DNA of 7,133 nt. Source: Planctomycetota bacterium. Its GTDB lineage: Bacteria; Planctomycetota; Brocadiia; SM23-32. The position numbers and the translations under genes are program-made. Position 1 is the first letter of the stretch. Every line of letters begins with the position of its first letter. The stretch lies in assembly GCA_018334735.1 (NCBI GenBank), contig JAGXLK010000109.1:1-7133 (forward strand). The letters run 5' to 3'. Shown here piece by piece: positions 6,350 to 7,133 of the stretch. The notes beneath the pieces are model-generated. The model ran no database searches. It was given only the letters and a program-made list of their open reading frames with translations, and was not told where the DNA came from.

Positions 6350-6350
6350 G

Positions 6351-6475
6351 AAGAAAAAGCATATTAATCCTTTCTCACATCCTTATGTTACTTGTACAGG
6401 ACCGCTTAGCCTTTCTTATCAATCGCCGACAATCTGCCGAACGGTAAAGACGTTGGAAGACTGCTCCAAAGCCGC
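6351..6475. other. Spacer downstream of the heparinase-like gene
   Basis: AT-richer, non-coding stretch between the hairpin cluster and the stop codon of the minus-strand gene. I see no convincing terminator or small gene. Confidence 0.4.
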
Positions 6476-7133
6476 TTAACGCACCCGAATTGCTCTTTCT
6501 CCCGGTGCCCCCTCAATAAAGACAAGTCTTTTTGCCACCCCATCACGCCATCGCAGTTGGAGAACCGTTTTGTTTCTCTCAGCCTTCAGCTTAACCGTGT
6601 CTACTCTGGAACCCTCCCGGTGAGGTTCCAGCACCGTTACGAATCGGGCAGAACGACCTTCCCGGCGCGTGAAAATGGAATCGACAGGACGCCCTCTCAC
6701 GGCGTTCCAGCAAATGCCCGTCCTGGCCGTATAGACAAGATCCGCGTCCCGACCGCTCTGCCAGAGATTGACTTTCACCCCTTCCCGTCTCCACTTTGCC
6801 TGGACAGGGCGACCTCCAAAACCCACAGGTTCAAGCAGATCGGCGTAGCTTCCCTCATCAAAACCTTCCAGCGCGCGGTTCTCCTCAAGGGAGGTCCGCG
6901 GCTCAAATTCGCCCATAAAATGCCAGACCTGCTCGTAACGGTGGGGCTCATGCGAACGAAGCGCGTCCGCCACAACCACTGCCCCATTGACAAGCACGAC
7001 GTGGCGTCGCCACTTAACGCCCGGATAAATTCCTTTCACTTCCGCGCAAAAAGCCTGGTAATCCCGATTAATTTGCCAGCATATCAGTCTCCCCCCACCA
7101 CGCAACTGATGTTTGCCATCGACAACGATCCCC
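6476..7133 (-). CDS. Heparinase II/III-like protein, C-terminal part (runs off the window)
   Basis: The last 218 codons of a minus-strand gene, open to the right edge and ending in TAA at 6478-6476; the true start is outside the window, so a TTG at 7105 should not be taken as the start. The visible part resembles the beta-sandwich C-terminal domain of heparinase II/III family polysaccharide lyases: GIVVDGKHQL at the edge, then VKWRRHVVLVNGAVVVADAL and SHEPHRYEQVWHF, the usual W-R-x-V-x-x-V...V-x-D...PHR-x-x-x-x-WHF pattern. Relatives of about 600-700 residues cleave uronic-acid-containing glycans (heparan sulfate, alginate oligomers and similar) by beta-elimination in the periplasm. The catalytic Tyr/His region and any signal peptide lie in the missing part, so activity and substrate are unknown. 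It converges on the HAD gene across the palindrome-rich gap. Confidence 0.75.
   Translation of the reverse strand, partial: GIVVDGKHQLRGGGRLICWQINRDYQAFCAEVKGIYPGVKWRRHVVLVNGAVVVADALRSHEPHRYEQVWHFMGEFEPRTSLEENRALEGFDEGSYADLLEPVGFGGRPVQAKWRREGVKVNLWQSGRDADLVYTARTGICWNAVRGRPVDSIFTRREGRSARFVTVLEPHREGSRVDTVKLKAERNKTVLQLRWRDGVAKRLVFIEGAPGERAIRVR

Noticed and set aside
1..7133. CRISPR array, tRNA, rRNA, complete IS element or phage gene
   Set aside because: No regularly spaced direct repeats, tRNA-like or rRNA-like sequence, transposase or phage protein could be seen on either strand.

Overview
The window looks like a chromosomal fragment from a polysaccharide-degrading bacterium, most likely of the PVC group (Verrucomicrobiota, Kiritimatiellota, Lentisphaerota or Planctomycetota). 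This rests on a secreted DUF4838-type glycosidase-like protein, a heparinase II/III-like lyase, a HAD phosphatase with an FDWDG motif, and GC-rich palindromic intergenic repeats. The assignment comes from remembered family distribution and was not searched.

Layout: (1) 24-1769, minus strand: a GT-C fold (GT39/PMT_2-like) integral membrane glycosyltransferase. It looks more AT-rich than the genes to its right. (2) 1770-2339: a divergent intergenic region with a candidate promoter for each flanking gene, a long nested hairpin and a 16-bp operator-like palindrome. (3) 2340-4766, plus strand: a secreted three-part protein with a signal peptide, a GH67-N-like domain, DUF4838, and a GH2-type jelly-roll sugar-binding domain. 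Its start is best placed at a TTG behind a textbook Shine-Dalgarno sequence, not at the upstream ATG at 2292. (4) 4984-5637, plus strand: a beta-phosphoglucomutase-like HAD hydrolase with its own RBS and a good candidate sigma70-type promoter. (5) 5638-6475: about 840 bp with no credible gene but dense inverted repeats. It holds a cloverleaf-like palindromic element (5790-5892) and a cluster of short hairpins built around TTTCAG/CTGAAA (5928-6349). (6) 6476-7133, minus strand: the C-terminal part of a heparinase II/III family protein that runs off the right edge.

Functionally, the DUF4838 protein and the heparinase-like protein fit extracellular or periplasmic breakdown of a uronic-acid-containing or otherwise complex glycan. 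The HAD protein could act on a sugar phosphate in the cytoplasm. The GT39 protein is more likely envelope glycosylation and probably unrelated to the catabolic genes. The genes are not one operon: they lie on different strands or are separated by more than 200 bp. The least explained part of the window is the palindrome-rich gap between the HAD and heparinase genes.
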